Shown here in pieces: positions 1 through 7,388 of a DNA stretch of 64,000 nt. Origin of the DNA: JANPJV01 sp031425695. Its GTDB lineage: Bacteria; Pseudomonadota; Gammaproteobacteria; Xanthomonadales; SZUA-5. The position numbers and the translations under genes are program-made. The notes beneath the pieces are model-generated. The model was not told where the DNA came from. It saw only the letters and a list, made by a program, of their open reading frames with translations, and made no database searches. Every line of letters starts with the position of its first letter. Position 1 is the first letter of the stretch. The DNA is taken from contig JANPJV010000232.1 of assembly GCA_031425695.1 (NCBI GenBank), forward strand, positions 1 to 64,000, written 5' to 3'.

Positions 1-91
1 CGTAGGTCATGTTGCCCGCGCCAGCGGGCTACTTGACGGATTTCGGGGAAGAACGTCAAGTAGCCCGCTGGCGCGGGCAACATGACCTACG
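1..91. repeat. Long perfect inverted repeat (family A, copy 1)
   Basis: Two 38-base arms (1-38 and 54-91) are exact reverse complements around a 15-base centre. The arms read GTAGGTCATGTTG, then a GC-rich stretch, then CTACTTGACG. The element sits just past the 3' end of the cystathionine beta-synthase gene, as expected for a REP-like or terminator-like hairpin. A second copy with the same outer sequence but different middle bases lies at 24602-24694. Confidence 0.9.
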
Positions 92-124
92 TAGTTTCAG
101 GGCCGCGTACGCGTGGCCTTGAAA

Positions 125-1492
125 CTACTGACGCCTGCGCAGGTAGTTCAGCAGATCCATGCGCGTGATCAGGCCGATGAAGCGTTCGCCGTCCATGACG
201 ATGGCGACGTGGCCGCGTTCGAAGATCGGCAGCAGGTCTTGCATTGAACGGGACATCTCGATCTGGTCAAGCTTGGTGATCATGGCCTCGCTCACCGCGC
301 ACTGGAATTGGCACGGGTTGTTGTAGACCTTCATCAGCACGTCGGATTCGTCGAGGATGCCGACGATGCGATCGTCGTCGACCACCGGCAGTTGCGAGAC
401 GTCGTAGAGCTTCATGCGTTGATAGGCGACGGTAAGTGTTTCGCTCGGGCGCACGACGATGGTGTCCTTCTCCGAGTACGGACGGTTGATCAGGTCCCTC
501 AAGTCGCCAGTGTGCTCGCGCTCGATGAAACCGTTGTCGCGCATCCAGTAGTCGTTGTACATCTTCGACAAGTACTTGTTGCCGGTGTCGCAAACGAAGG
601 TGACCACTTTCTTCGGCGTCGTTTGCTCACGGCAGTAGCGCAGCGCCGCGGCAATCACGGTACCGGTTGACGAGCCACCGAGAATGCCTTCGGAGCGCAA
701 TAGCTCGCGAGCGACGGTAAAGCTCTCGCGGTCGCTGATCGCATAGGCCTTCTTGACCATGCTGAAATCGCTGATCGCGGTGAGGTAATCGCCGCCGATC
801 CCTTCGACTGTCCAGCTGCCGCCGCTCTTGTCGAGTTGCTTTTCATTGACGTACTTGGTGAGGACCGAGCCGACCGGATCACCGAGCACCAGCTCGACAT
901 GCGGCGCGGCGCGACCGAAGAAATGCGTGAGGCCGGTCAGCGTGCCGCCCGAGCCCACGCCGAAGACCACCGCATCGAGATCGTGTCCCATCTGCTGCCA
1001 GATTTCCGGGCCGGTACCGAATTCGTGCGCGTGCGGGTTCGATTCGTTGCCGAACTGGTTGATGAAGAGCGCGCCCGGCGCCTCTTCGGCAATGCGACGC
1101 GCAAGGTCCTGGTAGTACTCGGGGTGGCCCTTGGTCACGTCCGAGCGCGTCAGCACCACCTCGGCGCCCATGGCCTTCAGGTTGAAGATCTTCTCGCGGC
1201 TCATTTTGTCGGGCACGACCAGCACCAGCCGATAGCGCTTCTGCTGTGCCACCAGCGCCAGGCCCAGGCCCGTATTTCCAGCCGTGCCCTCGACGATCGT
1301 CCCACCCGGCTTCAAGACGCCCCGGCGCTCGGCATCCTCGATCATCGACAAGCCGATGCGATCCTTGATCGAACCGCCGGGATTAGTCGACTCCAGCTTG
1401 AAGTAAAGCTCGCAGACTCCCGTATCCATGCGCTGACAGCGCACCATCGGCGTGTTGCCGATCAACTCCAGAACATTGTTGTACACCGCCAT
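125..1492 (-). CDS. cbs: Cystathionine beta-synthase, PLP-dependent, with C-terminal CBS domain pair
   Basis: This 455-residue enzyme condenses L-serine with homocysteine to cystathionine, the first step of reverse transsulfuration. The fold type II PLP domain covers roughly residues 1-335: SIKDR gives the PLP lysine at K43, AGNTG is at 71-75 and GVGSGGT at about 178-184. Two CBS motifs (about 345-390 and 395-455) follow, as in eukaryotic-type CBS. An O-acetylserine sulfhydrylase would lack this tail. The ORF can be extended by 16 codons, but an AGGAG sits six bases before the ATG at 1492, which fixes the start at MAVYNN. The gene ends 34 bases from a long hairpin. The usual partner, cystathionine gamma-lyase, would have to lie outside the window. 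Confidence 0.9.
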   Translation of the reverse strand: MAVYNNVLELIGNTPMVRCQRMDTGVCELYFKLESTNPGGSIKDRIGLSMIEDAERRGVLKPGGTIVEGTAGNTGLGLALVAQQKRYRLVLVVPDKMSREKIFNLKAMGAEVVLTRSDVTKGHPEYYQDLARRIAEEAPGALFINQFGNESNPHAHEFGTGPEIWQQMGHDLDAVVFGVGSGGTLTGLTHFFGRAAPHVELVLGDPVGSVLTKYVNEKQLDKSGGSWTVEGIGGDYLTAISDFSMVKKAYAISDRESFTVARELLRSEGILGGSSTGTVIAAALRYCREQTTPKKVVTFVCDTGNKYLSKMYNDYWMRDNGFIEREHTGDLRDLINRPYSEKDTIVVRPSETLTVAYQRMKLYDVSQLPVVDDDRIVGILDESDVLMKVYNNPCQFQCAVSEAMITKLDQIEMSRSMQDLLPIFERGHVAIVMDGERFIGLITRMDLLNYLRRRQ

Positions 1493-1611
1493 CGTCATCT
1501 CCTGCCGGTGCACGCAAACCGCGCCACCCAAGGTAGGCAAGACTGCACCAGGGACGGTTGGGGCTCAACCGGCGGCGGCGTTGTTCGGTTTGCTCCGATC
1601 CCGCTCCAAAA

Positions 1612-1720
1612 TTTTGACGCAAATGAACGCTAAGGGAGCAAAGGACGCAAAAAAGCGTGTCATCCGTCCCGCTTACTTTGCGGCTTTTATTTGCTCCCTT
1701 TGCGTTCCTTTGCGTCAAAT
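1612..1720. repeat. Inverted repeat (family E, copy 1)
   Basis: The left arm (1612-1656, core GACGCAAATGAACGCTAAGG) and right arm (1676-1720, ending CCTTTGCGTCAAAT) are near-complementary over about 45 bases with a 19-base centre. The element fills the gap between the dehydratase stop and the cbs start. Translated, it gives the peptide-like NAKGAKDAKK, which often appears as a spurious ORF. A second copy lies at 14097-14305. Confidence 0.85.
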
Positions 1721-1740
1721 CAACTCCCTCGCAGGCTGCA

Positions 1741-2703
1741 TCAAAAGCGCAGCGCCGCGAGATCCACGTTGCCGCCGGAGAAGATCACGCCCACTTTCCT
1801 GCCGTGGAATTCCTCCGGATGCTGGTAGATGGCGGCGAGCGGGATCGCGCAGCTGGGTTCGATGACGATTTTCAGGCGCTCGTAGACGAGCCGCAGGGCG
1901 GCCATGGTGTCGGCGTCGCTGACCGTCAGGATGCGGGTTTGGTGCGAGCGCAGGATGGCGAAATTCGGCGCGCCGAGGTCAGCACGCAAGCCGTCACAGA
2001 CGGTGTCGACGGCCTGGTTCTGCTGGAGCTCGCCGCTCGCGAAGCTGCGTGCGGCATCGTCGGCGCCGCTTGGCTCGGCACCGAAAATCGATACTTCCGG
2101 GAGCAGTCCGCGGGCCGCAATCGCGCTGCCGGAGAGCAGGCCACCGCCCGAGATCGGCGCGACCAGCGCATCCAGGTGACCGATCTCGCGGATCAGCTCA
2201 AGCGTCGCCGTGCCTTGTCCGGCAATCACGTTCGCGTCGGCGAACGGATGCACGAGCACTGCGCCTGTCTGCGCCTGCACCCGTTCGAGCGTCGCAATGC
2301 GCGCGTCGTGGTTGGGTTCGCAGAAGACGATGCTGGCACCGAGCCGGCGCACTGAATCGATTTTCACGCGGACCGTGTTCTCGGGCATCACCACGTGCGC
2401 AGGGATCCCGCGCAGTCGCGCCGCCAGCGCGAGTGCAGCAGCGTGGTTGCCCGACGAGTGGGTGGCGACGCCACGCGCCGCGTCAGCTTCGGAGAGCGCG
2501 AACACCGCGTTGCAGGCACCGCGGAATTTGAACGCGCCGATGCGCTGGAAGTTCTCGCACTTGAAGTAAATCTGCGCGCCGGTCTCGGCATCGAGACTGC
2601 TGCTGCGCAGTACCGGTGTGCGCTGCGCATACGGTGCAATCCGCGTCGCCGCGCGCCAGATGGCGGCGAGATCGGGCGGGGTGAAGGGTGTTGTGGGCGA
2701 CAT
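1741..2703 (-). CDS. PLP-dependent serine/threonine dehydratase family (serine racemase-like)
   Basis: The 320-residue protein is a single-domain fold type II PLP enzyme. The PLP lysine is K59 in the FKFRG motif, SSGNH at 83-87 contacts the substrate carboxylate, GGGLLSG at about 186-192 holds the phosphate, and SGGNVDL closes the active site near the C-terminus. No ACT domain is present, so it is not the long biosynthetic IlvA. Its length and motif spelling match the serine racemase/3-hydroxyaspartate dehydratase/catabolic threonine dehydratase group, and sequence alone does not separate these activities. The ORF runs on to 2754, but the extra 17 residues do not resemble the family, so the ATG at 2703 is preferred. 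No strong Shine-Dalgarno is visible there. Confidence 0.8.
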   Translation of the reverse strand: MSPTTPFTPPDLAAIWRAATRIAPYAQRTPVLRSSSLDAETGAQIYFKCENFQRIGAFKFRGACNAVFALSEADAARGVATHSSGNHAAALALAARLRGIPAHVVMPENTVRVKIDSVRRLGASIVFCEPNHDARIATLERVQAQTGAVLVHPFADANVIAGQGTATLELIREIGHLDALVAPISGGGLLSGSAIAARGLLPEVSIFGAEPSGADDAARSFASGELQQNQAVDTVCDGLRADLGAPNFAILRSHQTRILTVSDADTMAALRLVYERLKIVIEPSCAIPLAAIYQHPEEFHGRKVGVIFSGGNVDLAALRF

Positions 2704-2751
2704 GGTGGATATCCACGTTGTTAGAGTGAACGGCAGCCCCATCGCGATCGG

Positions 2752-2900
2752 CATGGGCGCAGATCAGAGCAGGAGCTAGAAACCTATCCACAGATGACAC
2801 AGATGAAGGCAAGGCAAAGCATCATCAAATTGAATGCGCTTGCTCTCATCTGCGTCATCTGTGGATAGGCTCTTCGCTCCAGCTCTGATCTGCGCCCATG
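2752..2900. repeat. Long inverted repeat with TATCCACAGATGACACAGATG arm core
   Basis: The left arm (2752-2806) and right arm (2842-2900) are near-perfect reverse complements over more than 50 bases. Both outer ends carry CATGGGCGCAGATCAGAGC or its complement. The inner part resembles family D (TATCCACAGAT), and the outer part matches the short palindrome at 18601-18622. It lies between the dehydratase start and the terminator of the next gene. Confidence 0.8.
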
Positions 2901-2992
2901 CAGCCTGCGACGGTCTCGTCTGATGCGTTTTTGTCCGCTCCATCTTTGCGTTTTGTGCGCCGGCTGCTCTTCTGATGCCCCGGGTGACCCCC

Positions 2993-3022
2993 AAAACGAC
3001 GACGCCCGGCAAGCCGGGCGTC
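2993..3022 (-). terminator. Rho-independent terminator of the SRPBCC/GyrI-like gene
   Basis: The stem GACGCCCGGC/GCCGGGCGTC (3001-3022) has a short AA/TT loop. Read on the minus strand it is followed a few bases later by TTTT. It lies 22 bases beyond the stop codon at 3045. Confidence 0.65.
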
Positions 3023-3044
3023 ATCGATCGAGCCTTGACGGCGA

Positions 3045-4286
3045 TCAGCCGTCCGCAGGCACCGGTTCCGTCGCAGGTGCCGGGGTTTCCACCGGGGCGT
3101 CGACCGGAGCTTCGACCGGCGCAGCGGGCGGAATTGCGTTCGGATCGAGCGGCGCCAGCGGTGCGCTCAGCAGCGGTACGAAGATGCGCGTCACCTGCAC
3201 CATCGGAACCTCCGCCGCGGCCGGGTCAGCCGCCGGAGCGCTGCCATCCGTCGGTGCAACCGGCGTGGTTTCGGCGACGGCGACATCGGACAACGGCGCC
3301 GGGCGGTCGGGCAGGATCTCGATCACCGGCTTGACCGTGGGATCGAAGGGCAGCGCGCGGATGGTTGCGTAGGCCTGCATCTTTTCGACGGTGACCTTGC
3401 TCTTGTCACGCTCGCCGACGTGCTCGGCGATCAGGACCGGGCCAGACAGGGTCTGCACGGCTTCGACGTTATTGGCCATCGGCACGTCGTTGCGATCGAC
3501 CGGCAGCACCACATCGAAGGCCAGGCGATAGCGTTCCTTCAGGGTGACCGTCACCTGCGCCGGACCGGTCACGATGAGGTTGTTGCGATCCGCCACGGCC
3601 TGGACGGCCTTGAGGCTCTCGACCACACCGGCGGTCAGGTCAGTCTGTTCGTCGGCGCTGTAGACCTCGACCAGGCTGGCCAGCTTCAGGCCAGGCTGCG
3701 CGACCAGATCCTGCTGGGTGATCGTGACGTCGCTGTAATCACGCGCAAAAGCACTCGATTCGAGCAAGGCCTTTAGGCGCATGAGCCCGTACTGGAAATC
3801 GCTGCCGACCGAGGAATCCAGGTACTGGCCCTTGATGCGCTCGATCGGGTTGGTGCCGAGCTCGGTGTCGTAGCTCCATTTGACCTTGACGCCGAGGTCG
3901 CTGGACGCAACATCGAACACCACGGTCGCGGTACGGCCGTTCTCGACCACCTGGATCATCTTGACCAGCGAGGTCGGGGTGCTTTCCAGGATTTCCCAGC
4001 GGCCCGAGCCCACCGACTTGGCGCCCTGCCAGCTCATGGTTGCGCCCTGGCCCGACTCCGGACCCGCGAAGGTGTAGCTCGCCGTCGGGTCTTTCTTGGC
4101 CCAGGGCGACCATTCATTGAAGCGCTTGTAGCTGTTCAGCGCATCGAACACATGGCTGCTGGGTCGCTCAATGATGATCGAGCGCTCGACATGGCCGTGA
4201 TCACCTCCGGGCAGGAACAGCCCGATCAACAAAAGGATCACGATCGTGATCACGATGGCGAGCAAAAACTCGATCAATGAGCGCAT
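3045..4286 (-). CDS. Membrane-anchored SRPBCC (polyketide cyclase-like) and GyrI-like effector-binding protein
   Basis: This 413-residue protein starts with one hydrophobic helix (about residues 5-27). An SRPBCC/START-like domain follows (about 33-175; ERSIIIERPSSHVFDALNSY and a FNEWSPWAK signature). After that comes a segment resembling the GyrI-like/AraC effector-binding fold (about 185-325). The last 85 residues are Pro/Ala/Val-rich and probably unstructured. The helix suggests that the ligand-binding domains are tethered to the inner membrane. A GGAGAG precedes the ATG by seven bases. No enzyme or transporter neighbour gives the ligand. A small-molecule-binding or stress-sensing role is inferred only. 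Confidence 0.7.
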   Translation of the reverse strand: MRSLIEFLLAIVITIVILLLIGLFLPGGDHGHVERSIIIERPSSHVFDALNSYKRFNEWSPWAKKDPTASYTFAGPESGQGATMSWQGAKSVGSGRWEILESTPTSLVKMIQVVENGRTATVVFDVASSDLGVKVKWSYDTELGTNPIERIKGQYLDSSVGSDFQYGLMRLKALLESSAFARDYSDVTITQQDLVAQPGLKLASLVEVYSADEQTDLTAGVVESLKAVQAVADRNNLIVTGPAQVTVTLKERYRLAFDVVLPVDRNDVPMANNVEAVQTLSGPVLIAEHVGERDKSKVTVEKMQAYATIRALPFDPTVKPVIEILPDRPAPLSDVAVAETTPVAPTDGSAPAADPAAAEVPMVQVTRIFVPLLSAPLAPLDPNAIPPAAPVEAPVDAPVETPAPATEPVPADG

Positions 4287-4377
4287 CAGTCAACTCTCCA
4301 CCAGCAGGCGTCTGCAACAAGGCGCGGAATGTTAATCGTTATGTAAGGGTGACGCTACGACGCGCAGTCCACACCGC

Positions 4378-4767
4378 TCAAGCCTGGTCGACCAGTTCCT
4401 GATACGCATCCGGATCGAGCAGGTCGTCGTACTCGGCCGCATCGTCCGGCTTGATCACGAAGATCCAGCCTTCACCGTAGGCATCCTCGTTGACGGTTTC
4501 CGGTTTGTCGGTCAGTGCCTGGTTCACCCGGACCACGGTACCCGACAGTGGCGAGTACACGTCCGAGGCAGCCTTGACCGATTCGACCACGGCGCATGCC
4601 GTGCCCGCGTCTACGTGATCGCCCACGCTGGGCAGCTCGACATAGACCAGGTCACCGAGCAGTCCTTGCGCGTGATCGGAGATGCCGATCGTCATCGACC
4701 CATCGCCATCCTTGCGCGCCCACTCGTGGGATTTTAGAAACTTGAGATCACCTGGAATCTCGCTCAT
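4378..4767 (-). CDS. gcvH: Glycine cleavage system H protein
   Basis: The 129-residue lipoyl carrier of the glycine cleavage system shuttles the aminomethyl group between the P, T and L proteins. The lipoyl lysine is K65 in VVESVKAASD, and the family's normal length is reached when translation starts at MSEIPGDLKFLKSHEW. The ORF extends 67 codons upstream to 4968, but that part is translated repeat sequence (family C), so 4767 is chosen. It lies downstream of gcvT on the same strand, separated by 204 bases that hold the repeat. gcvP is not in the window. Confidence 0.93.
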   Translation of the reverse strand: MSEIPGDLKFLKSHEWARKDGDGSMTIGISDHAQGLLGDLVYVELPSVGDHVDAGTACAVVESVKAASDVYSPLSGTVVRVNQALTDKPETVNEDAYGEGWIFVIKPDDAAEYDDLLDPDAYQELVDQA

Positions 4768-4850
4768 GGGAGTCTTGGGACTGTATGGCTTAGGGGTCGA
4801 GGAACCAGCATAGCAAAGGGACTGCGGACGGGGTGTGCGCGCGGGGTGTT

Positions 4851-4968
4851 GTGCTTCCCTCTCCCGTGCTGTTGGGGAAGGCGCTGGGGGAAAGGGGCAT
4901 TTGCTGTCTGCAGCTGAAGGCACCCTCTCCCCCGCCCCTCTCCCTTGAAGCATGGGAGAGGGGAGCAA
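4851..4968. repeat. Nested inverted repeat CCCTCTCCC...GGGAGAGGG (family C, copy 1)
   Basis: The outer arms CTTCCCTCTCCCGTGCT and AGCATGGGAGAGGGGAG enclose a second CT/GA-rich pair (GGGGAAGGCGCTGGGGGAAAG against CCCTCTCCCCCGCCCCTCTC). The element sits between gcvT and gcvH, so it could shape the mRNA between two co-oriented genes. Related copies lie at 26210-26322 and 29148-29263. Confidence 0.85.
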
Positions 4969-4971
4969 AGC

Positions 4972-6060
4972 TCACACCTGCGGCTTGCCCTCGCGCACGA
5001 AGCTCGGCTTGACGATGCGGACCGGGACCAGGCGGCCGCGGATGTCGACTTGCGCGGAGGTGCTGGATTCAGCTGCGGCGGGGACGCGCGCCATGGCGAT
5101 CGCCTTGCCCAACGAGGGTGAGAATGTGCCGGAGAGGATTTCGCCGTCGCCGTGTTCGGTGACCACGCGCTGGCCGTGCCGCAGGACGCCCTTTTCGTCC
5201 ATCAGCAAGCCGACCAGGGCATGCTTCACGCCAGCGCGGCGCTGTTCCTCGAGCGCCGCGCGCCCAATGAAATCGCGGGTCGCCGGCTCGAAGGCAACGG
5301 TCCAGGCGAGGTTGGCTTCGAGCGGACTGGTGTTCAAGTCCATGTCCTGGCCGTAGAGATTCATTCCGGCTTCCAGCCGCAGGGTATCGCGCGCGCCGAG
5401 ACCGGCCGGCTTGACGCCCGCTGCGAGCAGCGCGTTCCAGAACTCAACCACGCGCCCGGCCGGGACGATCACTTCGAAACCGTCTTCGCCGGTGTAGCCC
5501 GTGCGGGCGATGAAGAGATCATCGGCTTCCAGCGCGGCAAAGCGCCCCAGCTTTTCGGCATCTGCGCGGGCGCTATCGGGCAACAGGCCGATGACTGCGG
5601 CACGCGCCTGCGGCCCCTGCACGGCCACCATCGCGAGATCGCGTCGCTCCTGAAGCGCGACGCCGAACTCGGCGGCACGCGGCGTGATCCACGCCAGGTC
5701 CGCCACGCGCGTGGCGGCATTGACCACCAGGCGGAAAAAATCTTCGCGCATGAAATAGACGATGAGGTCGTCGATCACCCCGCCCTGCTCATTGAGCATG
5801 CAGGTGTAGAGCGCCTTCCCGGGAGTCTTCAGCTTGTCGACGTTGTTGGCGACCAGGTACCGCAGGAACTCGCGCACGCGCGCGCCGGTGAGATCGACCA
5901 CGGTCATGTGCGAGACGTCGAACATGCCAGCGCCACGCCGGACGACGTGGTGCTCGTCGAGTTGTGAACCGTAGTGCAGCGGCATGTCCCAGCCGCCGAA
6001 ATCGACCATCTTGGCGCCGAGTGCGCGGTGGGTGGCGTTCAAGGGCGTGGCGGCGGTCAT
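4972..6060 (-). CDS. gcvT: Glycine cleavage system T protein (aminomethyltransferase)
   Basis: The 362-residue tetrahydrofolate-dependent aminomethyltransferase releases ammonia and makes 5,10-methylene-THF from the aminomethyl-lipoyl H protein. Family hallmarks include the N-terminal MVDFGGWDMPLHYGSQ, the FDVSHM motif, GGVIDDLIVY, and the C-terminal barrel with GRAALEEQRRAG. Length is normal. A GGAG lies seven bases before the ATG. gcvH is downstream on the same strand. The start faces the DUF456 gene across a family B repeat. Confidence 0.95.
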   Translation of the reverse strand: MTAATPLNATHRALGAKMVDFGGWDMPLHYGSQLDEHHVVRRGAGMFDVSHMTVVDLTGARVREFLRYLVANNVDKLKTPGKALYTCMLNEQGGVIDDLIVYFMREDFFRLVVNAATRVADLAWITPRAAEFGVALQERRDLAMVAVQGPQARAAVIGLLPDSARADAEKLGRFAALEADDLFIARTGYTGEDGFEVIVPAGRVVEFWNALLAAGVKPAGLGARDTLRLEAGMNLYGQDMDLNTSPLEANLAWTVAFEPATRDFIGRAALEEQRRAGVKHALVGLLMDEKGVLRHGQRVVTEHGDGEILSGTFSPSLGKAIAMARVPAAAESSTSAQVDIRGRLVPVRIVKPSFVREGKPQV

Positions 6061-6109
6061 GGGGCGGCTCCGGCAAGGTTTGAGCGGAGCACTATAGAGG
6101 CGCGAACAG

Positions 6110-6203
6110 CGGTTTCGGTTGTCGGTTTCGGTTTCGGTTTGCAGAGCACACCTTGGCAGACACTGGGCCGCCTTTTCCGAAACCGACCACCGAAACCGAA
6201 ACC
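6110..6203. repeat. Inverted repeat GGTTTCGGTTGTCGGTTTCGG (family B, copy 1)
   Basis: The left part (6110-6140) repeats GGTTTCGGTTGTCGG/TTTCGG. The right part (6173-6203) is its complement, CCGAAACCGACCACCGAAACC. The element lies in the divergent promoter region between gcvT and the DUF456 gene. Other copies are at 16705-16781 and 24030-24124. It is built from iterated TTTCGG hexamers. Confidence 0.85.
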
Positions 6204-6253
6204 TTCCTTTTCCAGGCGTTCCGCTATGGTCACCAGATTAAAACGGAGGCGTC

Positions 6254-6739
6254 ATGTCGATCACCTTGTGGTACGTGCTCGCGGCGATCCTGGTCATCGT
6301 CGGCGTGCTCGGCTCGATCTTGCCGGCGCTGCCCGGCCTGCCGCTGGTGTTTGGCGGCCTGCTGCTGGCTGCCTGGGCGGATGGCTTCGCCCATGTGGGC
6401 TGGCCGACACTGTCCATCCTCGGCGCTCTCATGCTGTTCGGGCTCGCGGTCGACCTGATTGCGTCGCTGCTCGGCGCCAAGCGCGTCGGCGCCAGCAAGC
6501 TCGCCGTGCTTGGCGCGGCGCTCGGGACGGTCGTCGGCATCTTTTTCGGCTTGCCCGGGTTGCTGATCGGCCCGTTTGCCGGCGCCGTGGTCGGCGAGTT
6601 GTCCAGCGGAAGTGGCATGAACCAGGCCACTCGCTCGGGCGTCGGCGCCTGGCTCGGCTTCCTCTTCGGCACCGTCGCCAAGCTGGTGATCGCGTGCCTG
6701 ATGGTCGGGCTGTTCGCGTGGGGCTGGATGATCGGGTGA
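6254..6739 (+). CDS. DUF456 family small integral membrane protein
   Basis: This 161-residue, very hydrophobic protein has about five or six membrane helices. It has the DUF456 pattern: an N-terminal GSILPALPGLPLVFGGLLL segment, a conserved GAKRVGASK loop, and glycine-rich helices with FFGLPGLLIGPFAGAVVGEL. A clear GGAGG lies five bases before the ATG. The function of the family is not established. The glycine zipper-like segments are those seen in small envelope proteins. It appears to be transcribed alone. Confidence 0.8.
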   Translation: MSITLWYVLAAILVIVGVLGSILPALPGLPLVFGGLLLAAWADGFAHVGWPTLSILGALMLFGLAVDLIASLLGAKRVGASKLAVLGAALGTVVGIFFGLPGLLIGPFAGAVVGELSSGSGMNQATRSGVGAWLGFLFGTVAKLVIACLMVGLFAWGWMIG

Positions 6740-7109
6740 GGTTGCTCGTTGAGCCAAGCCCTTGAAAGAAGAGCAGAATCGAACCCGAAGCATCCACAGA
6801 TTACATGGATGAAAAGCGGATGACGCAGATTGAGAGCCCTCTCGGGTGGTGTTGTCGTTTCGGAGACGATGCCTGAATGCGAGACGCATGACGCTAAATC
6901 GAAAGCCTTTAGTCAGCTTTTATCCGCTTTTCATCCATGTAATCTGTGGATGCTTTGAGGTTGATGTGCTCTTTGTGGCCCTGCTTCGCATCCGTGCTAC
7001 GAAGAGCTGAACGCGGCCGACGAATGGTCGCGTGAATTCGCGCAGGGTTAATGCATAGCGCGGTAAATTTCACGCATCGGCGACATCGCCGAGCCTTCCT
7101 GGAGATTGC
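6740..7109. other. Intergenic stretch holding a family D repeat
   Basis: The 370 bases contain the family D inverted repeat at 6788-6955 and then about 150 bases with no ORF that I would support. The GGAGATTGC before 7110 is the ribosome binding site of the next gene. I found no convincing tRNA or small RNA. Confidence 0.5.
6788..6955. repeat. Inverted repeat AAGCATCCACAGATTACATG (family D, copy 1)
   Basis: The left arm (6788-6821) reads AAGCATCCACAGATTACATG, then GATGAAAAGCGGAT. The right arm (6922-6955) is its exact complement. The roughly 100-base centre differs from that of the second copy at 9699-9878. Translated, the arm gives STDYMDEKRI, which creates spurious ORF ends on both strands. 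Confidence 0.9.
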
Positions 7110-7385
7110 ATGTCTCGTTTTCTGCTGGTTGCCGCCGCGTGCGGCGTGCTGGGCCTGATGGCCGCGCCCCTGAGTGCGGCGACGAAGGTGCAGGTCGAGA
7201 CGCATCGATCGGACACTCCGGTGAACGCGAAGGCGAAGCGCATCCAGGCGTCCGACAAGGCGGTCGGCATCAGCTTCGCTGCGCGCGCCAAGATCGCTCC
7301 CGACGGCTCGATCCAGTACGACTGCGTCGAAGATCACGCCGATTCCGGGCGTCAGGGTAAACCCCACTCCCACGAGGAGCAGTAA
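7110..7385 (+). CDS. Small secreted protein upstream of the metalloprotease-like gene
   Basis: This 91-residue protein has a clear Sec signal peptide (about residues 1-23, MSRFLLVAAACGVLGLMAAPLSA with AxA-like cleavage). A short polar mature part of about 68 residues has one cysteine (in QYDCVED) and a His/Glu-rich end (HSHEEQ). GGAG precedes the start by five bases. Only three bases separate it from the next gene, so the two are almost certainly co-transcribed and probably act in the same place, the periplasm or outside the cell. I do not recognise a family. Being a chaperone or inhibitor of the downstream protein is possible but unproven. Confidence 0.65.
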   Translation: MSRFLLVAAACGVLGLMAAPLSAATKVQVETHRSDTPVNAKAKRIQASDKAVGISFAARAKIAPDGSIQYDCVEDHADSGRQGKPHSHEEQ

Positions 7386-7388
7386 CCC

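Noticed and set aside
4768..4968. 67-codon N-terminal extension of gcvH
   Set aside because: It is translated family C repeat. H protein length and start are normal from 4767.
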